Of a stretch of DNA of 64,000 bases, positions 1 through 12,497 are shown one piece after another (position 1 is the first letter of the stretch; each line of letters starts with the position of its first letter). The translations under genes and the position numbers were made by a program. Location: assembly GCF_964340395.1 (NCBI RefSeq), contig NC_135552.1, positions 18,949,681 through 19,013,680 on the forward strand, written 5' to 3'. The notes beneath the pieces were generated by a model. The model was not told where the DNA came from. It saw only the letters and a list, made by a program, of their open reading frames with translations, and did no database searches. This DNA comes from Glandiceps talaboti (taxonomy: Eukaryota > Hemichordata > Enteropneusta > Spengelidae).

Positions 1-3000
1 CTTCCGGTTGCATGAAATTCATGGTTTAGTACATGTATATGTATATACATGTATAACTTTCCACTGAAGGACAGTGGGAGAAATCTTTTGACATTCTGCC
101 AGAGTATGCTATGTCCTACTGTTATGTTAGTGGTTCAAGTACATTGGTATGTTATTAGGGGAATAATTACATGGCAAGAATTTCAACTCAGAATTGGAGA
201 AATGAGGGCATTCAGTTATCTGATAATGGAGTTACATAGTGTATCGGTACGGGCATCAGAACATAGAGTAGGATTTTTTTAAAAGGTTGAGATAACTTCT
301 AGTTGAACTTAATTGAGTGGCCATTTTGTGTTCTGGTACACATAATTATTTTGATGTCATTATGCAAGATAGCGACAGAGGTCCTTTGGAAGGCTCATAC
401 CTGATATAGCTTAAAGTTAAAAACAAATGTTTATTTATATATTTTGAAACAAATGAAATTCTCTTCTAAACATCACATTATTGTGGTGGTTACCCCTTTA
501 CGGTTTTAATTCATGGGCATGTGCATGTCATGCTTTGTCGACGTGTAACATATTACGTGGTAAGTTTCATTTAAAATTATAGTTCTAATTAAATGGCTGT
601 ATTTATCTTTACTTGGCTTGCGTTGACTGGCCTGATTTAAACTCACAAACAATCCCTAACTTCTGTTTTGAATGTCTTTACCTGTAATGTTCACTTCATA
701 TGTAAATAGCTGTACTCTTTTTTGGGGGAGAAATCCTTCATTGTCTATACATGGTCACTATACAGGATTAGTAAGAAGCTTAGGACCCCCCTCCTTGTTT
801 ACTTGGTTAATGATCATGCTGGTAATAGACACAGTTCTATCAGTCGTCTGTGACTTTGTGACTGTCAGTTACATAGCTGGCTATCTCAACCAGTCCAAGA
901 CTTTTATAACACATAGTATCATGTACTAGGTGAAAGTATGAATGGCACACAGATGGCTCCTTTCTAACTTTCTTGCTAATCTCAATGCCTTATCAAACAA
1001 AGGAATATTTCACATAGTTTACGGTAAAAACAGTCTGGCATTACTTGAAAATGATACCACAAACAGCCCAAATTGTTAGGTAAAAATAATCTAAAAGACA
1101 ATCTTAGAATTTCAAAATGGAATCTATGTTTACAAGTATATGACGTAAATATTTTTCTCTCACAGGAATATCTTTTCATTCATGCTATGGATGCCAAACA
1201 TGTTGATATTATAATATTTGAAGCCTTTTAATTTTTCAAATACTTTTTTGCCATGCCAACGATTCAGAAGTGGGTCAATCGAGCAGAAAGGGTGTGGTCA
1301 CAATATCTATGACTGAGAATGGAATGGCAGTCACTTGGTACATGTAGTTACCAGTCAACTACAAGATGATCACAAACTAATGACAACAGCTGGTAAACAG
1401 AAGCCACACTTCACTGCATGAATGCTACAATATATACATGTAATGTACAGTAACCCTTCTGAACTCTGTGTATATTTGATACCCGTCATGGCAGTGTGGT
1501 AGGAGAAACAGAAAGTGCTATTATGAAAGGGTATATACTGTGTGACCCTGCCTGGTTGCCTTGTGTACGTGTTCCGGTGAAACCCTAGCAGACCAACCGT
1601 CAAGACACACTGGGATGGCAGACATGTTTACAAGACTTCAAAAAACCAGCGGAAGTTTTGTTGACCATTTAACTGCTACACACGGCTTACAAAGATATTG
1701 TTAGAAACTAGACTCGCCGATGAACTAAAAGCATTGCTCTTCCTTATCAGGAATCCATGCAATCCTGGTTATGCCCTTCAGAAAAGTTTTAGATAAGGGC
1801 AACATAGGTTCTTCCCATGTTATAATATATAGTTAAAGGCTCAACTTGACCATTTCAATAAAATCTACCTACCTACCCATAGATCCTACACAGGGTCTAT
1901 GACCTACCTAGCTACAAATGTACACATGCATACATACATGTCACTAATAATTATATTCATAATGGAGTTATTGTAAACAACTTTCCCATGGCTGTGGTAC
2001 TTTTCTGTGAGAACACTCAACACATTGTACTCATTGTATCACTTTAGTATGAGACCTGAGATTTACATTAGAGAGTCCATTTTGTCTTTGATGAAATAAC
2101 TGACCCATGTCGAAGTTAGTTAAACATAAATTATATAGTCCTTTATGAAGCACAACTTTGGGTGACTGTGAAAACACATATCACTGTGTGAATTGAATGT
2201 AATTTGGTACCTTGCCAGGGTAGATTTTCATAAAACTAGGCACCCTGCAGACTGCAACTCATCACATACATTGTAGTGACTGACTACAATAAAATTCAAG
2301 GCCTTGATAGTTGTGTTCTGGATTTAGGATGTATGACAGATTGTTGTAATGCCTTCATTGTAAACCTTGGTCCTTGCAGATCAAATTTTACATTGTTATT
2401 TTTTTTTAATCTTTTTATTTTTTTACAAAATTTACATTTTTTAAATTTACAAATTTTACTGTAAAGATTTACATATACATGGATGTATTTATAGGAATTT
2501 CAAGGGAAGGAAAAGTAGACCAACAAACTACAATGTATATCACAGAATGGTCATATCTGGTGTGCTATTATCTTCATTTAGCACTTAGTATATGAGTTTA
2601 ACTTAGTGACTGTGAGAGAACATTGACAGTGTGACTACTATACAAGATGGGCAGCACACCTGCAGGACCCAGCTAGTTTCCATGTGACGTAATTTTGTAT
2701 TGGCCAAAGCCCCTAACAATCATTTTATGAGCATAGCTTGTGCCCAACATCCCTAACCCTAAATGTTACATGTCTCCTTCATTCTTGAGGGTTACAAATA
2801 GACTAGGCTATACAACATCTATATTGGGTCCAGTGTTCTTTAGTATTGCCATGGTGGGTACTTGAAACCGTAATGTTACTTGTCACCCTCGTTTTGTTTG
2901 GGTTACAAAACAGACTAGGGTACACAACATATATATTGGGTCCTGTGTTCTACAGTTTTGTCATGGTGGGTTCTCTAACATCCCTATTAAACCCTAAAAC

Positions 3001-3277
3001 GTTGCTTCTCTCCTTTCATTTTATTTGGTTTACAAAACAGACTAGGGTACACAATCTATACACTGGGCCTGGCAGTCTTCATACCATGGTGGGTACTCTA
3101 ACATCCTAAATCACCATGTTATCTGTCTGTCTCCATCATCATTTTTCCTAAGTTAGAATAATGGTTTAAAATAAACATTTTGGGGCCAAGTGTTCTCTCG
3201 TCTTGTTTTAGTATACTGTAGGTATATGTAGTCTTACACTAGTAAATGTATGTGGAGTCATGTAAATTAACACTCAC
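1..3277 (-). other. EPB41L5: EPB41L5 intron 2, partial
   Basis: Everything left of EPB41L5 coding exon 2 should be its second intron on the minus strand. I looked on the minus strand for the next expected FERM segment (the stretch that follows the DYFGL exon in the family) with its splice sites and found none, so that exon lies beyond base 1. The short open frames here show no recognisable protein. The only structure seen is the tandem repeat near 2755-3115. Inference from gene orientation. Confidence 0.6.
2755..3115. repeat. Tandem repeat, three units of about 110-125 bp
   Basis: Three imperfect copies share the order: gttacaaa followed by agactagg, then tacacaa, then tattgggtcc, then catggtgggta. 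The gttacaaa-type landmark occurs near 2791, 2902 and 3028, so the unit is about 111-126 bp. A short open frame spans two units, but it is an artefact of the repeat. It sits in EPB41L5 intron 2, just downstream of exon 2 in transcript direction. Confidence 0.8.
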
Positions 3278-3382
3278 CTGTACTTGATTAGCATCTGTAA
3301 AACTAAGGCCAAAATAATCTTTTTCAACCAGGTCTAGAGTGTAAAACACCTGGTCATACAGCTCTTGTCCTTTGGCTTTTTT
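3278..3382 (-). CDS. EPB41L5: EPB41L5/EPB41L4B (yurt) coding exon 2, FERM F1 lobe
   Basis: Reading the minus strand, this 105-nt, phase-0 exon encodes 35 residues starting [20 protein letters not shown] and continuing with [14 protein letters not shown]. The [11 protein letters not shown] plus LDL-E-DYFGL pattern is the second part of the F1 (ubiquitin-like) lobe in EPB41L5 and EPB41L4B, the vertebrate orthologues of Drosophila yurt. A clean acceptor (ttttttcag) precedes it and a donor (gtgagtg) follows. It joins in frame to the exon at 22007-22171, whose last residues are TFEVP. The family comprises cortical FERM adaptors that limit Crumbs-dependent apical membrane growth and act at junctions and in epithelial-mesenchymal transition. 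The rest of FERM, the FERM-adjacent region and the tail lie outside the window. Confidence 0.92.
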
Positions 3383-3466
3383 CTGAAAAAATACAAAAAT
3401 AATTCAGATGAGAAAAAAAAGAAAAGTCATGTTTGTGTATGTATTCTTATTTTTAAGCTATTTTTG

Positions 3467-3501
3467 AAATTCCACCTCCATTAATAATGGAGGTGGAATT
3501 T
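3467..3501. repeat. Perfect 16-bp hairpin
   Basis: AAATTCCACCTCCATT at 3467-3482 is perfectly complementary to AATGGAGGTGGAATTT at 3486-3501, with a 3-nt loop. A degenerate echo (attccatttccatt) follows at about 3520. It lies about 85 bp upstream, in transcript direction, of EPB41L5 exon 2. Confidence 0.9.
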
Positions 3502-3897
3502 ATTTATTTGTAAAAAAATTCCATTTCCATTATTTGTAAAAAAAAAGACACATTATTTTTCTTTCTTGAGCCAAGATACATATGAGTGGCATAGTAGACA
3601 CACTTATTGTGATGGAGCTGAACGGCTAGATACACATATTTATCACGTCTTTCTGCATTTATGAGGGAGTATTTAGAATTCATTGAAATGCTTGATTATT
3701 GATAAATTCTTATTTTGTCACGATTACTTATCACAGAAAAATGCTCTAGATATTTCTGACATTGTGAATACTATGTCTAACATGACATTTGATGTAACAA
3801 TAAAGTGAGTTGGTTGTTGATATTCTGACAGGATGATACCATGATAGACAACTGGTACATGTAGCCCCCCCCCCCCCCCTCACCCCACCCCATCCCC

Positions 3898-3971
3898 GAC
3901 TTGTCCTTGGCGTTCAAATCTAGTGATCCTACAGTAACATGATTGCTAGATTTGAAAACCAAAGACGAGTC
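3898..3971. repeat. Foldback element with arms of about 28 bp
   Basis: The left arm begins GACTTGTCCTTGG and ends TTCAAATCTAG. The reverse complement of the right end reads GACTCGTCTTTGG through TTCAAATCTAG, with about four mismatches. The loop is about 20 bp. It directly follows a C-rich run at 3864-3895. No second copy was found in the window. Confidence 0.8.
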
Positions 3972-5652
3972 CTTAGGCTAGAATATAATATAATATATGG
4001 TATTTTGGTAAAATATTACTGTTTTTTTTTCTAGTACTTCTAATCTATAAAAAGTAAGATAAGTGTATCTGTAATATACTTTACCATCATACAGAAATAT
4101 ACCTCACACAAAATCTATGAAGTAGTTACATTGTAAATATTTATCACAGTACTACTTTACATTCTATATACATCATACACCCCCACCTCCATTATACTTG
4201 CACTAAGTATCTCCAGTGACTCAACCTACCAATTTATGTTAGACCCCTGACAACAAGTATAACCCTGTATAGTAATGTCCCTATACTATACACAAGACTG
4301 ACAGACAAACAGCTGCTATACACAAAGTAGCAAACTTCTACTACTAACAAACTCTATAATTACATAGTAGAATGTATGAGGACTGACTGATGACATCAAC
4401 CACCAGTCCAGTATACATGTACAGTTTTGATTGTTACAGCCTACCACCAAGTGTCATATTAGATTCCATCTAACTTCCACCCACGCTGACTGCAGGACGT
4501 AAATTTTATGCCGTACTCTCAACAGATTTTATTTCAGTTATAAACTTCTTGTTTTGACCTTTGTCAATTGCTTTTCAGGGCAACTTATTTTTTAATACTT
4601 TTTTGTCACAATACACTGGGTGTAGAAACACAAAGACGGAAATTGTAAAATACACACTTCAGTACTATATTTATAATTATTTCTATATTTGTAATTTGTA
4701 ATATGTCAATAATGAATTTGATGTAATTGTAATGATGATGATGTAGATGAAATATCAGTAAATTGAATGAACTCATGGGGTTTCCATAAATGGTCTATTA
4801 TCACTCTATGGTAATTGTCATCATTTGCATAAATAACTGCACTGGTTTTATTTAATTTTGTTTATAAATCAAATGCGCTGAATACAACTTATATAGCAAA
4901 ACATAAAAACATTCCTTTTAGACAGAAAATAATTTGACTATACAATCAAAAAACATAATACCAACAGAACAAAAGAAGTTATGAAGGCTAAAAACATACT
5001 TTCAAACAACATGGTTATGTAAAATGCAAGGTCATCATGAAATTATACATACCATACTTGAGAAAAAAACTTGCATAATTTTTATGAATAGATTATTTTA
5101 ATCCAAATGTGGAAATTAAAGGTGTATCATCTGGTATGAAATAATTACTGAATAATTATACTCTAAGAGTATGTTATTTATAGATTACTGGGTATTATTA
5201 CAACAAGGTATTTCCGGTTACTATTGGACCAATACACATTCACTTGACTGCTACCAAATACCTCAACATTTAAAATTCATTACAGCATGAATGTGGGCAG
5301 TAACACAGCAAACTTAACTTAATTTCAAGATTAAATTATTTGAATGCATACAGCTGTTGTAGTGAACATCTCTGGTTACATGTCACATACAAATTATTAT
5401 TACGGCTGTCAGGCAATATATACTAAATGAGAGTCAACTACCAATGAAAATATAAACATGGTGGCTCAGCTGACATTTTGTGCTACAAATCATTCAAAAT
5501 TAACGATCTAGTGAAGGATGAAACTTTGTGAACAATACTTGCTTCCCTTTGAAAGTATATTTTATCTTTCAAATTATTTTGATATATTTTATTTGTAATT
5601 TAGTGTTAACTTAAAGTTCTACAACAGTATTTTATTCAGACACACAATTAAA

Positions 5653-5741
5653 CCAGAGACTTGGCTATCTGACTTGACATAATGGCTTGAATGAAAAATT
5701 CTGGCAAATAAAATTTTGATGCCAAACGACCAAGTCTCTGG
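5653..5741. mobile_element. Foldback family A, copy 1 (89 bp)
   Basis: CCAGAGACTTGG at 5653-5664 and its exact reverse complement CCAAGTCTCTGG at 5730-5741 bound an 89-bp non-coding element. The left part continues ctatctgacttgacat. Related copies are at 7779-7852, 8848-8909 (degenerate), 35822-35860 (left half) and 61790-61883. It looks like a non-autonomous MITE; there is no coding capacity. Confidence 0.75.
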
Positions 5742-6134
5742 GCTAACAGACATTTGACTTAAATATTAGTCTTCTGTATTTCATACATATATGTATGTGG
5801 TTTATATCTAATATGTGGAAAATTCACAGTTTTCACCATAAATTTGTACTCACAACAGATATGGATGAAATTCCAGGAACCTGGAAAAATACTGTTCTTT
5901 TGAAGAAAAAATGTTGAGTTCCCCAATATACATTTATTTTCCTTCTTTTTCCATGTACATGTATGTATATCAGGTTTTGTACAAAGTTAAAGTCAAATGG
6001 GGAGTCACATGTATGTGACATAGAGGTTACTATGAGACAATAGTACAGAAATACTAAAAGTAGAAATAAAGTGTGAAGGGCAACTGTGACAAGAATTCAA
6101 CAGGCTAATACACATGTAGTTGTAATACATGTAC

Positions 6135-6177
6135 CTTGGAGTAATTACATTGACAGTAACTGTATAATTACTCCAAG
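6135..6177. repeat. 13-bp perfect inverted repeat
   Basis: CTTGGAGTAATTA at 6135-6147 pairs with TAATTACTCCAAG at 6165-6177, with a 17-bp spacer. Outside the arms there is also a weaker gtac symmetry. Non-coding, within EPB41L5 intron 1. Confidence 0.85.
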
Positions 6178-6565
6178 CATGTACTAAGCTACAGAGCTGT
6201 GTACTGATAGATACTGAAAATCCCCTTGTTATGGATACATGTATAGTAATCTCCCACAACAAGGTCATTGGGGTACTAAGACTTGCAGTTATTTCTAATC
6301 CCCTTGTTGATAACATGAAAATAAGTCCCTTTCATGACCCCTGTGAGATCCTGGACTAATCAGGTGTTCTGAGTTGTTAAATAACATCTGCACATGCACA
6401 GAGGGAGCTAAAATGAGCCGTTGGGGTCCAACTGTCTGTTATGCTCCTAAAAAACTGCTACAATTACTTTGATCAGTTCTCAAACAGTTACTATAGCATT
6501 CAGCTACAAAACAGTGTAATTACAAGAGTTTTAAACCTAAGACAGAAATTTTTGTCATTATCTGC

Positions 6566-6620
6566 GCTCCTGAAATCATTTGCTAAACTCCGAGTGTAGT
6601 TTAGTAGTGGTTTCAGGAGC
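6566..6620. repeat. Nested inverted repeat (55 bp)
   Basis: Outer arms are GCTCCTGAAA (6566-6575) and TTTCAGGAGC (6611-6620). Inner arms are CTAAACT (6583-6589) and AGTTTAG (6598-6604). The nested symmetry suggests a short foldback element or a cruciform-forming stretch rather than chance. Confidence 0.8.
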
Positions 6621-7778
6621 ACAAACCGTGGGCACAAACAACAGTGAATCTGTGTCACTCCCTATTTCAAACCAAGGTGTCCTAAATGAAGCAATATAAA
6701 ACATACACCTATCAGTTTCAAACTAATATGGCCGACATTTACACTTTTGACATCTTAAAACACCAGGCTGCACACATCTGGGGTCATGTAGAGGTCATGA
6801 AAACTGCTTATAAATTGCATTTTAAACCATTTCAATTTAATCCTGTCAAAAATGATAATTTTTTTTAACCCTTTTAATTCCTAAATATCAAAAGGGAGAT
6901 CTTCTTTCCTAGTTTGAATCAAACATGACAGATGACTTGAATAAATTGTTGTTTTGTGAAACAAATTCAGGGAGAATATTGAAAGATAGCAAATCATATA
7001 TGTACACACAACAAATGGATTTCAACACTTGTAGTCCATTTTAACAATAGTTAATTTATCATTTATTGACGGTTTTTTGACAGTCCATTCAGATAACTTT
7101 AGATCTGTAGATATCAAATGCTGGTTACAGTATATCATGCAGGTACATTTGAATATTATGAATACAATTATATAATATTAATCATTACAATTTAAAACAC
7201 TTTATTGATTTCATGTCAGTGAATTATGTCTCTGCTTGCATGTAATCTACAGCCATACAGTTCACAACTCTATACCACCAGTATTGATACCACTGTGTAT
7301 TGGTTCATATACACATACTAGGTGATACTGTATGTTAGTTCATAGACATACTACATGCGTGCAACCATGTCAATTGTGTAATATTTCTGACCTGTTCTGA
7401 CCCCAATATACAAGTTTCCTAATAGGCAGCTATTATCGACATGTGTTTAGAATTAAAGTTTAATGTGTGTGCTGGTACAAATGCTGATATCAGCCTTTAA
7501 TATAACATGTCACCGAACTGCACAATTACATTTAGAAAAAAAAGACGACTTCCTTTCAGTGTGTACAATTTAAAAGCTAAACATACATACATTTTGAATT
7601 AATTACATGTGGAAAATATGAATTTACTGGTATGATTAGCTGTTCACTTCTCTGTTCATTTAAAATTCATGATTTCATAATAACAAAGTTCACGCATTAT
7701 TATCAATACCAAATGTTCGTACTAATTCAATAATTTTATGATAAAAAGAAACTCAAATTACAGTATTCATGTCAAGTC

Positions 7779-7852
7779 AAGAGATTTGGTTGTCTGGTTT
7801 GACAATACTATTCATCCAAATCCATGTGTACATCATAAACAAGTGTCTGGGT
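7779..7852. mobile_element. Foldback family A, copy 2 (diverged)
   Basis: The left end aagagatttggttgtctgg and right end acaagtgtctgggtc match the ends of the copy at 5653-5741, with mismatches, and the internal ttgacaat motif is shared. It abuts foldback B at 7856, so two elements lie back to back. Confidence 0.55.
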
Positions 7853-7855
7853 CTA

Positions 7856-8067
7856 ATTCTCAGAACCTGCAATAGCATTTTACCTCATGCTAGAGAGGGT
7901 CAATATAGAACAAGAAGGTTGACTTATTCTCATGTGCGCCTATAGTAATGCATGTGAAGAGCGTGGAGAGGAAGTTATGATGTCGATGAAGAAATCAGAA
8001 TGGTCGTTATTTTTGTGATGCACCTAGGCAGTAATATTCCATTTCAGGTACTGAGAATTGTATTCAT
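7856..8067. mobile_element. Foldback family B, copy 1 (about 212 bp)
   Basis: The left arm begins AATTCTCAGAACCTG and continues to a catttta-cctcatg stretch. The reverse complement of the right end reads CAATTCTCAGTACCTGAAAT and continues to gcctaggtgcat. The arms are about 40 bp and moderately diverged. A second copy is at 58301-58478. No open frame inside. Confidence 0.7.
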
Positions 8068-8383
8068 ATAACACTTGAAGTCAATTACTATTCTAGTTTT
8101 ATGAATTCTTAACTTTGACAACTGTTCATTTGTGAAATTGGTAGTTGTAAACCTGTTATTGGATGATTCAGCTACATGGAATGTATATGTTGTATAACAC
8201 TGTGCAGTCAATGGACACATTTATGGGACTATATGTATAGTGTTGTACATTAACTTTTGGGTACAGTGTAGAAATGCTGATTTAACAAATGTCTGCTTGT
8301 GTGCGCACAAAGAGATCTTCATTGAAATGTAAAACTTGCCTTGAGTTAATTCAAATTTTTTTGATATGCGGGTACTATTACCT

Positions 8384-8750
8384 GTACAACTGTTGACATC
8401 AGACCGTGGATGAATGGAACCTGTTACAAACAGGGACAGTAAACAACTGAATAGGATTAATAATACTTGGCACAGCAGGTTGGAGACTAGTATATCCCAT
8501 AATTTGATGAGAACAGTTTAATGGCCACTTTACATACTAGTTCACATTCACAAACAAGTTTCCAGTTCCCCTGGCATTTCATGTACACATAAAAAGACCA
8601 TACAACTGTTCTTATCAAACCATGGTGTGTAATACAAGTCTCTGCTGTTCCAACATACTGTGCCAAGTGTTATTAATCCAATTCAATTGTCTACTTTCCA
8701 TGTTTGTAACAGGTTAACATTCCTCCACAGTCTGATGTCAGTAGTTGTAC
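8384..8750. mobile_element. Foldback family C, copy 1 (367 bp, nearly fully palindromic)
   Basis: The left end reads GTACAACTGTTGACATCAGA. The reverse complement of the right end reads GTACAACTACTGACATCAGA. Further inward, AACCTGTTACAAAC, GGATTAATAA with ACTTGGCACAG, and TTTGAT-AGAACAGTT each have reverse-complement partners in the other half, so almost the entire element can fold on itself. A second copy is at 63628-63952. No transposase frame. Probably a non-autonomous DNA transposon. Confidence 0.85.
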
Positions 8751-8847
8751 ATGTATCAACTTTACTAGAATATTAGTTTTTTATTGGCAGTTATAGTTTT
8801 CTGACGCAGGACAACATTGAACCTTGACTACTGGACAGTATCATCCA

Positions 8848-8909
8848 ACGACTTAGCTATCTGGCTGAATTAACAATGCTGTTCAACTGATAAACAAGTT
8901 TGTTGCGTC
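8848..8909. mobile_element. Foldback family A, copy 3 (degenerate)
   Basis: Acgacttagctatctgg, then aacaatgctgttcaa, then aaacaagtt recalls family A in order and spacing, but the terminal arms have decayed. It lies in the foldback-rich stretch 7.78-8.91 kb of EPB41L5 intron 1. Confidence 0.4.
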
Positions 8910-9040
8910 AGATTGATGGCATCCCACTTTGTGACATTTGTATTATTATATACACGTACATGTATTGTAGTTACTGGACATATGTTAACCAAGGGATAGT
9001 CTTGATGCGAATGTAGTCGATTAAAACCACTGTGGTCCAT

Positions 9041-9083
9041 CAAAGACAAATCTTAAGATTCGATGAGGGATAGCACTAGATTA
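9041..9083 (-). repeat. Dispersed TAGTCTAG repeat, copy 1 (minus)
   Basis: The reverse complement reads tctagtgctatccctcatcg, then aatcttaagatttg. It matches the repeats at 11145-11206, 11245-11328, 12446-12497 and 20123-20179. Non-coding. Confidence 0.6.
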
Positions 9084-10237
9084 ACCCAGGGAGAACACTG
9101 TGGCATACATGTGATATGTTCTACCTGGATTTCATCTCTTTGGGTTAGTGATTCATTAGATACCAAAATCACCATGGTTACAGAGGATGAAACTGTCCAA
9201 CCATGGTGTCTGCTGACAAAGGCATGATGGTGATTTATAATAATTAGAAGGGACTGAATGACATTATTTCGGTGTGTTGTTACGTTGACATGGTAACATC
9301 TTATTTAGGAGAAGCTATTCCATTCCAGTAGAAATATGTGGAGATAAGGAAGCGGAAAATGTTCTCTTTTATCTAGTATGACATAGAATTTTCATTCAAA
9401 AGTACTTCAAGGTTGTCATGGTAACTTGGTATCTAAAATGTATATGTTGTTGTTATGGTTACCATGGTAAGCTAGTATTTCATACAGTGTTTGAATAAAG
9501 GGATGCAAATATATGAAACAGATTATGTGTTGATTCTCCATTTAGATTTGCACATATGATAAAAGTGTAATTTTTCTGATTGGGAAGTAGTTGTATTCGT
9601 TAGGATTTTTGGTTTGGTTGTGTTTTTGCAAGCTATTATAAGAAAGATTGCTTGCAAGTATACAGAGACAATATTAAAATTAATTTCAAGAGATGTATTT
9701 TAGATTTGACTATAATATACAAATTTGGAAGTGTCTGTAAGTGTAATTTTGTTTCCATGTATACACACTACAGCAATCAGAAAACTGCTATAATAGTTGA
9801 AACAGGTTTTCTAGTGAAACAGCAAAACTTTGCTGGAAAGTATTTATTTTGACATGGTGCTCCTAGTGAAACATATTACCATATTGACAAAAAGAGTCAT
9901 TTCCAATTAATTAATCACACAATATGAATACATTAGCATCAGTTTTTACAATGATGATGTTCTAATTATTATCATGTATAATTTTTAATTAAAATGTTGA
10001 CTGTTTTCTGAGCATATACCATATCTGCCCACACCACATCACAGTATCATTTATCATACTAGTATTTCAACACACATACACCTTACTTGTGTAGACTAGT
10101 CTAGAGTGACATCATATGCACACATCGTCACCATACTGTGGCATTAACATGTAATTAATACTTGAACAGAATGGTGTCATGTTATCAGTATCTATTACAC
10201 ACAGGTATATGTAACACATCACCTTTATGCATAACAT

Positions 10238-10512
10238 GATGTAGTACAGCTTCAGGAATTTCAGAGTGGAGTGAGGGGGGGGGGGGGGGGTCATCTCTAT
10301 CAGCTATGCCTACATGTAATTGTTAACATGCAGTACTAAACTCAGGAATCCAAGAATAGAGTGGGGATATGGAAAGACGGAGGGAGGAGGGGGAAGAGGT
10401 CACCTCTATCATCTACATGTAATTGTTAACATGCATGCATGGGGTGGGGGTCATCCTTAATGTTAACATGTAGTGCTGAATCCAAGAATGGGGGGGGGGG
10501 GGGGGTGGGAGA
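10238..10512. repeat. G-rich imperfect tandem repeat, three units of about 90-130 bp
   Basis: Units share caggaat(t/c)-cagag or ccaagaat, then a G-run, then gtcat-ctctatca, then acatgtaattgttaacatg. Landmarks are near 10252, 10341 and 10473. Each unit carries a poly-G or G-rich stretch (for example 10275-10290 and 10489-10506). Non-coding, in EPB41L5 intron 1. Confidence 0.65.
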
Positions 10513-11144
10513 AAAGAGAGCAAGTGATATTTGCATAAATTACCATACAGTGTGTCATAATTTGGGAGAAGTTTCAGGCAATCCCACGGGGAACAGTATA
10601 TTACAAATATAACTTCAGGAAGTGAGGTGCCCTGTACTTAGCATGGATTCCAGACTACCAAACCCATGGATTGATATCATACAGTACTGATAACAATGGT
10701 CTGATTGAGATGAAAGCTTCATTGCACTATTTCATACATAGCGTGTTTGACATGACATCAATAAAGTTGACATTTACATGCTCTGTTGTAGATACCATGG
10801 CGTTTATATTGTCAGCGTCTGACAACTTGTCAAATATCTATTTTCCCAAAACACTAGCCTGTACAGTCGGTGTGAAATGACATGAATATCCTGTAGTTGT
10901 GCTACTAATGTCCAGGTTTTCATCTCATGAAGGGATAAAATTCCATACACATGTACCAGTACTCCAAGAAAATAACAATACACAATGTCAATGGATAATT
11001 TTCAAGAGAAAACAATATTATGCGAATTCTTTATAATTTGTAGTTCTTTGTTCAAGAAATTATAGCATGGACTACACTTCTCTCCAAAGTACTAGCATAT
11101 GTGTGTTATCAGGCTGTGCAATATGTGACACATGAGACATCTAT

Positions 11145-11206
11145 ATAGTTGTATCCTTCATCAAATCTTAAGATCTCACTTTGATAACACGTTGGCATCC
11201 AGACTA
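11145..11206 (+). repeat. Dispersed TAGTCTAG repeat, copy 2
   Basis: Tagttgtatccttcatcaaa, then tcttaagatctcacttt, then ttggcatccagacta. Same order of blocks as the other copies. The ends begin TAG and finish CCAGACTA, whose reverse complement is TAGTCTGG, so short terminal inverted repeats are plausible. Confidence 0.65.
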
Positions 11207-11244
11207 TGGACTTATCAGTGATCATCAAATCTTTGTATTTTCTG

Positions 11245-11328
11245 ATAGTCTAGTACTATCCTACATCAAATCTTTCAAATCTCACATTCAGTGGTTAGAG
11301 ACCACATTGGCATCAGGGATCCAGACTA
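11245..11328 (+). repeat. Dispersed TAGTCTAG repeat, copy 3
   Basis: Begins tagtctagtactatcctaca, continues tcaaatctttcaaatctcac, then has an extra block (gtggttagagaccac) and ends ggcatc-agggatccagacta. It lies only 38 bp after copy 2, in the same orientation. Confidence 0.65.
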
Positions 11329-12445
11329 TATTTCTGATACAGCCAACTTGGTCCTGTCTAGTATTTATAATATCGCCATGAAACCATATACAATGTACCA
11401 TTAACACAAATATTTTGAAGGGATTGATATATTTGTATCTTGTACATCAAAGAAAGGAAATGAACACAACCATCTTTTTTATCAAAAGTACAAGTTTTTG
11501 TTTCCATGCTATGGCTAAAAAAAAAAATTGTGTGGTTTTGATTACATTCAATTTAAGAATAGGTGACCGTGGGGTGGGTAGGTTTTTAATTTAATTTTAT
11601 TATTTATATTTTTTTTTCATATGTGAGGGTCTAGTTCAGGTAGTTATTTTTTCAGTTGTTTTCCATATGGCCTCTGTGTTATTGGTTTCTTCCCATCAGA
11701 TGTACATGTACAGTCATCACAGATTGGAAGAACAGTTTTATATATTGTCTTTTTCAGTTGATGTCAGTTACCGCATCCACTATTTCTGGCGAGACTTCAC
11801 AATTTCCGCAATTTTATTCTTTTTTTCTCGAATATGTAAAAAAAAGTTTAGGGTCAGCAGTGAAAAACTAGGTGGGGTCAGGTAACCGGATTCAAACATT
11901 TTTTTTTAGGCCTAAGAGTAAATCCAGTAATTCCATACCTACGTGTACATGTCTGTAGCATTTGCAAATTTACATTTTGAATTTTTTTTTTAAAATTGCC
12001 CAAAAGAGTGTCATGAAATACATGTTAATAAATAAGATCTTTGTAGTTTTGGTATGAGGCAATGAATATAAATGTGTAACCATTAAAACCACAATCCAAC
12101 CATTATGTTATAGATAAATATTGACAGCCAGCATTTCATACATATTTTCATAGATTATGATCTTTTTCATTCTATTTTCCTTTTAAAATGTTAAAGAAAC
12201 CCTAGTAATGGCCAGGAAAAACATTCTTGAAATTCAAATCAAACACTCCAGACTACTCAAACAAAAACCATTCTACATAACTCTGTGAGTTTATTAGCAT
12301 AATGTAGTTCATATATTCCTCCGATATTTCACTCACATTTCAGTCTGGAATCCATGATTTTTTCGTTTTACAGAAACACAGAGCATTGGTTGCAGTTAGT
12401 ATGGATCATGGATGTCATTGTAGTATGGAATCATCTACATTTTGT

Positions 12446-12497
12446 AACGCCTGAAAGAGATATCTTAAGATTTGATGAAGGACAGCTTTAGACTAGT
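12446..12497 (-). repeat. Dispersed TAGTCTAG repeat, copy 4 (minus)
   Basis: The reverse complement reads ctagtctaaagctgtccttc, then atcaaatcttaagatatctc. It is a good match to copies 2 and 5 in the opposite orientation, truncated before the CCAGACTA end. Confidence 0.65.
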
